From positions 1 to 36,665 of the forward strand of contig JASAOO010003290.1 of NCBI GenBank assembly GCA_030849075.1: 36,665 nt of DNA, given 5' to 3'. The stretch is from Zelonia costaricensis (taxonomy: Eukaryota > Euglenozoa > Kinetoplastea > Trypanosomatida > Trypanosomatidae). How positions within the stretch are numbered: position 1 is the first letter of the stretch; every line of letters begins with the position of its first letter. Below are positions 35,680 through 36,665 of the stretch, piece after piece. The notes beneath the pieces were generated by a model. That model had not been told where the DNA came from. It worked only from the letters and a program-made list of their open reading frames with translations, and made no database searches. Both the position numbers and the translations under genes were made by a program.

Positions 35680-36665
35680 TGCCGAGGAGCCGGGTGCGTG
35701 GGTGCTGCGTGCGGTTCGATGCTCCATCGGCGTCGCGTGTTCGCAGACGTGGGGCAGTGCGCCATCACAAACAATCGAACTCAAAAAGAAGAAGACGGGA
35801 AGGAGGACGCAGGGCAGAGCACCACAGAGTTGAAAGGGGGAGTGGGGCGTGGAGGCAGGCTGAACACACTGGGGCAGGAGGAGGACGTGCACGCATTGCC
35901 CCCCCTCCCCCCTCTCCCCCATCCCTCGCCCACCTCTTCGCCCGCTCTCTGTGCCTCGACATACCGCAGTGCAACCTCTTCTCTTATTGCTTGACGCGCG
36001 GCTGCAGCGGGACGTGCGACGGCCTCCCCTTCACTGCCTCTTTTCCTTTTGTGCGACATCGTCACGAGCACGCTGAAGTGCCGCGGTCCTTTCCGCTTTC
36101 CCCATTCTGTTAGGCTTTTAGGTTTGTGTTTCGAAAACTCCGCGCAAACCCTCGATGGTGGCGGTGTGGTATTGCGGCTTGTGGGGGGTTGTTGTCGGCC
36201 ACATCGCGGAGCCAATACGTGCCCACGCGTGTGTGTGTGTGTTGCAGCACCCCACTTCGGCCACTTTTTCTTTTACTTGTCTCGGTATGCACCGCTGCTT
36301 TCCTTTCTCTTTAGTTCTGCGTCCTTTCCGCCCCCCACCCCCCCTTTCGCTAGCGTCACACGTGCCGTCGCCATCGCCGGTCGTGTGCTTCTTCTGTGGG
36401 TGGCGGTTTGGCATCCGCGGCCCCTCACACCCCGTGTCCCACGCGACGGCGCATCTTGAGCGTGCCCGACGTGAGACACAGTACCACAAGAGCAACGCTT
36501 TACATAGACGCAACCCCCGATCTGCCTTCTCCGACAGCCAACGCTGGCTTCACCTCACGGCGGAGCGGTGCAAACGTGCGTCACGGCACGGTTACGGAGG
36601 CCTGCTTCCTCTCCTCATCAGTCCTTCTCTACGAATCTGATGTCCCCTGACAGGCTCGCGCTGTG
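35680..36665. other. Right-edge intergenic spacer, possibly reaching the start of another gene
   Basis: Purine-rich sequence at 35781-35886 switches abruptly to C/T-rich sequence at 35897-35950. A further pyrimidine tract with TTAG at 36311-36314 resembles an acceptor. Near the edge, a pyrimidine-rich stretch ends in CAG at 36619-36621 and an ATG at 36640 is open to the window end (9 codons), which could be a gene start but is too short to judge. No complete gene is seen. Confidence 0.5.

Noticed and set aside
506..36665. Search for retroposons (SIDER-like, ingi/L1Tc remnants), tRNA or snoRNA genes and CRISPR-like repeats
   Set aside because: I recognised no convincing signature by eye. Degenerate SIDER elements in 3' UTRs are hard to see without an alignment, so a profile search of the spacers would be needed to exclude them.

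Overview
The window is nuclear DNA of a trypanosomatid flagellate, most likely Leishmania or a close Leishmaniinae relative (Leptomonas, Crithidia and similar). The grounds are: all convincing genes are intronless and on the + strand; coding DNA is very GC-rich with long Ala/Ser/Pro/Gly/Thr-rich segments; genes are separated by 0.8-1.6 kb spacers full of pyrimidine tracts, poly-C runs and CA/TG repeats; and no gene has a recognisable promoter of its own. This fits one polycistronic transcription unit running left to right, matured by spliced-leader trans-splicing and polyadenylation. For each of the eight complete genes the chosen start is the first ATG after a pyrimidine tract followed by AG, which is independent support for the starts.

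Layout. 2-505: 3' end of a calmodulin-like EF-hand protein. 2082-3224: its tandem paralogue, complete, with an N-terminal RING finger, a second zinc finger and four EF-hand positions. 4695-5297: small coiled-coil protein of unknown function. 6651-9614: large type I surface or secretory-pathway glycoprotein (signal peptide, about ten N-glycosylation sequons, one C-terminal membrane span). 11177-15118: MLH1, the MutL-family mismatch-repair ATPase, inflated to 1313 residues. 16113-26459: a giant kinesin (3448 residues) whose motor core is interrupted by large low-complexity insertions while its catalytic motifs stay intact. 27296-30184: low-complexity protein of unknown function. 31051-32961: type II membrane protein resembling GT61 glycosyltransferases. 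34003-35679: mitochondrial CitE/CLYBL-like (citramalyl-CoA lyase family) protein. The right edge ends in a spacer and possibly the first codons of a further gene.

As usual in trypanosomatids, neighbours need not share a pathway, and I see no operon-like functional logic. The observations I rate highest are: a RING plus EF-hand architecture in a tandem pair whose members have lost different EF-hands (the third in one, the fourth in the other); the heavily interrupted kinesin motor; an MLH1 with an altered ATPase motif IV but intact linker and C-terminal signatures; and a perfect 26-bp palindrome in a spacer. I found no mobile element, CRISPR array, tRNA or rRNA. Family assignments come from motif recognition by eye; no database search was run.
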